DNA from: JACGMN01 sp964522635
GTDB taxonomy: Archaea; Halobacteriota; Syntropharchaeia; Alkanophagales; Methanospirareceae
DNA: 23,292 nt
Direction: 5' to 3'
Assembly (NCBI GenBank): GCA_964522635.1
Contig: CAZFWT010000026.1
Span: 1-23,292, forward strand
The position numbers were made by a program, and so were the translations under genes. The notes under the pieces were generated by a model, which saw only the letters and a program-made list of their open reading frames with translations, ran no database searches and was not told the origin of the DNA. Of the stretch, positions 22,332 through 23,292 are shown piece after piece; the first letter of the stretch is position 1, and every line of letters starts with the position of its first letter.

Positions 22332-22574
22332 TTAGTGCGCACACATAAAGTCATTCACTCGGACGACGCCCTTAACCTCCGGGATGCGCTCCCTGAGGGT
22401 CGCCTCGACGAAATTCACGAGGGTGTATTGGCTCATAGGGCAGCCCGCACACGCGCCCTGCAATTTCACTTTGACGATACCGTCATCCACGCCCACCAGC
22501 TCGATACTACCGCCCTCCATCATGAGGAGCGGTTTGATTTCTTTCTCAATGACCTCTCTCACCTTCTCAATCAT
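22332..22574 (-). CDS. NifU-like Fe-S scaffold protein
   Basis: This 80-aa protein is the isolated NifU C-terminal domain (Nfu type). LLMMEGGSIELVGVDDGIV and the cluster-binding GACAGCPMSQYTL with Cys42 and Cys45 are the hallmarks. Such proteins hold a 4Fe-4S cluster between two subunits and deliver it to apoproteins. The C-terminal Cys-Ala-His is unusual. Its promoter carries the perfect 16-bp palindrome TATAACGATCGTTATA. The mini-protein gene follows on the same strand. Confidence 0.92.
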   Translation of the reverse strand: MIEKVREVIEKEIKPLLMMEGGSIELVGVDDGIVKVKLQGACAGCPMSQYTLVNFVEATLRERIPEVKGVVRVNDFMCAH

Positions 22575-22592
22575 TGCTCTTCACTTTGTTAC

Positions 22593-22614
22593 TATAACGA
22601 TCGTTATATATAAA
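22593..22614 (-). promoter_or_regulatory. nifU-like promoter with perfect 16-bp palindrome (site 3)
   Basis: TATAACGATCGTTATA (22593-22608) is a perfect palindrome differing from site 2 only in its two CG central changes. On the minus strand it is immediately preceded by, and overlaps, a TTTATATATAA TATA box (22604-22614). The ATG is at 22574, so the palindrome lies between TATA and the transcription start, as at sites 1 and 2. Confidence 0.78.
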
Positions 22615-22733
22615 GATTGAAACCGATGGCTTGAAAGCGAGCAAAGAGGATTACCGTGAAACGGCGGAGAAAGAACTGTTACAGCGCGAATTCTTAGCTG
22701 GAGAGAAGTTTGAGGTTAGCTTGAACGAGCCGG

Positions 22734-22967
22734 TCATTCCTGAAGCCATTGTTTGAGTTCCTCCTTACTCGGTATTCTGCCGCTCGCCCGTACATGCCCG
22801 TCGATAACGACCGCGGGTGTTATCATCACACCGTAGCGCAGTATCTCGTCGATATCATCCACCTTCTCCAGCTTCACATCGATGCCGAGTTCCGCAATCG
22901 CGCGCTGCGCATTCACGTACACCTTCCGGCATTTTGGGCAGCCCATGCCCAGAATTTTAATATCCAT
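22734..22967 (-). CDS. Small thioredoxin/glutaredoxin-like redox protein
   Basis: This 77-aa protein is a thioredoxin-fold protein of the archaeal redox-active disulfide type. The active site MGCPKCRK has Cys10 and Cys13, and the cis-Pro loop is ITPAVVIDG (Pro51), followed by GHVRASGRIPSKEEL. Such mini-thioredoxins reduce protein disulfides in methanogens and relatives. It begins 13 bp after the ArsR gene stop, and its GGAGGTGA ribosome-binding site overlaps that stop, so the two form an operon. A thiol-disulfide switch acting on the ArsR protein is conceivable, but this is inference. Confidence 0.92.
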   Translation of the reverse strand: MDIKILGMGCPKCRKVYVNAQRAIAELGIDVKLEKVDDIDEILRYGVMITPAVVIDGHVRASGRIPSKEELKQWLQE

Positions 22968-22980
22968 GGTTACTTACGTC

Positions 22981-23292
22981 TCACCTCCTTGTATCCTCGC
23001 TTTTAATCGCGTCCGCACCTCCGAGTACCACCCGTCCGAACTCCGTGAGATGATAGATCAGAAAGTTCCCCTCCTGCGCGCACTCCACCAGCCCAGTCTC
23101 TTTCAGCACCTTCAAATGGTACGATAGCCGGGAGTATTCACAGTCCAGGAGTTCCACGAAGACGCAGACACAGAGGTCTGAGACACGCAACGCTTTCAAG
23201 ATTCGCAGCCGGAGCGGGTCCGCAAGCGCTTTAAATACGGCGACCGGTGCGCCCACTTCCGCTGCCGTTGCCTCTTTAACCCGCTCTAACGT
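22981..23292 (-). CDS. ArsR/SmtB-type winged-helix regulator (5' end cut by window edge)
   Basis: The frame is open to the window edge (residues TLERVKEATAAEV before the GTG at 23256), so the real start probably lies beyond it. FKALADPLRLRILKALRVSD is the ArsR opening. DLCVCVF holds the CVC thiolate pair seen in metal-sensing ArsR proteins, and LLDCEYSRLSYHLKVLKETG is the winged-helix recognition region. Further Cys lie in LLDC and VEC. It is co-transcribed with the small thioredoxin. The inducer (metal, oxidant or reduced thiol) cannot be decided here. It is the best local candidate to bind the TATAACRATYGTTATA palindromes, but that is untested. Confidence 0.9.
   Translation of the reverse strand, partial: TLERVKEATAAEVGAPVAVFKALADPLRLRILKALRVSDLCVCVFVELLDCEYSRLSYHLKVLKETGLVECAQEGNFLIYHLTEFGRVVLGGADAIKSEDTRR

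Overview
This looks like chromosomal DNA from a methane- or alkane-metabolising euryarchaeon (a methanogen, ANME or Syntrophoarchaeum-like lineage; the sequence alone does not settle which). The reasons are an F420-type FrhB-like oxidoreductase, a DUF1890/DUF1894 gene pair known from methanogens and relatives, an archaeal FMN-barrel glutamate synthase homologue, AT-rich TATA-type promoters in front of many genes (several near-leaderless), and GC-rich coding DNA set against AT-rich promoters. No rRNA, tRNA, transposase or CRISPR array was found.

Region 1 (1-14721) is largely a nitrogen and glutamine-amidotransferase island. On the minus strand hisH-hisF is followed upstream by a tightly coupled three-gene operon: an FrhB-like F420 protein, a glutamate-synthase-like FMN protein and a GMP-synthase-like ATP pyrophosphatase that lacks the dimerisation domain. 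A divergent ribbon-helix-helix regulator comes next, then carB-carA-pdxT (minus), and two separate amt-glnK (ammonium transporter plus PII) operons. The nitrogen promoters share a TTGAGAAYT element just upstream of their TATA boxes, and TATGAA repeats cluster in the regulator and amt upstream regions.

Region 2 (15041-16457) holds nfo (endonuclease IV), cutA and a 52-aa helical protein overlapping cutA.

Region 3 (16537-23292) has a redox and metal flavour: a thioredoxin-CcdA membrane fusion, a 50-aa zinc ribbon, a DUF2284 metal-binding protein followed by an unusual 37-bp direct repeat, a membrane-anchored DUF2202 ferritin-like protein, DUF1890/DUF1894, a small membrane protein, a C2H2 zinc finger, a NifU-like scaffold with a Cys-rich mini-protein, a glutaredoxin-sized thioredoxin and an ArsR-type regulator cut by the window edge.

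The most interesting signals are (i) a near-identical 16-bp palindrome (TATAACRATYGTTATA) immediately next to the TATA box of three redox or Fe-S genes, which suggests an undescribed regulon possibly run by the nearby thiol-rich ArsR protein, and (ii) the FrhB / GOGAT-barrel / truncated GuaA-type pyrophosphatase operon, which has no glutaminase domain and may be an F420-linked amidation or glutamate-forming system.
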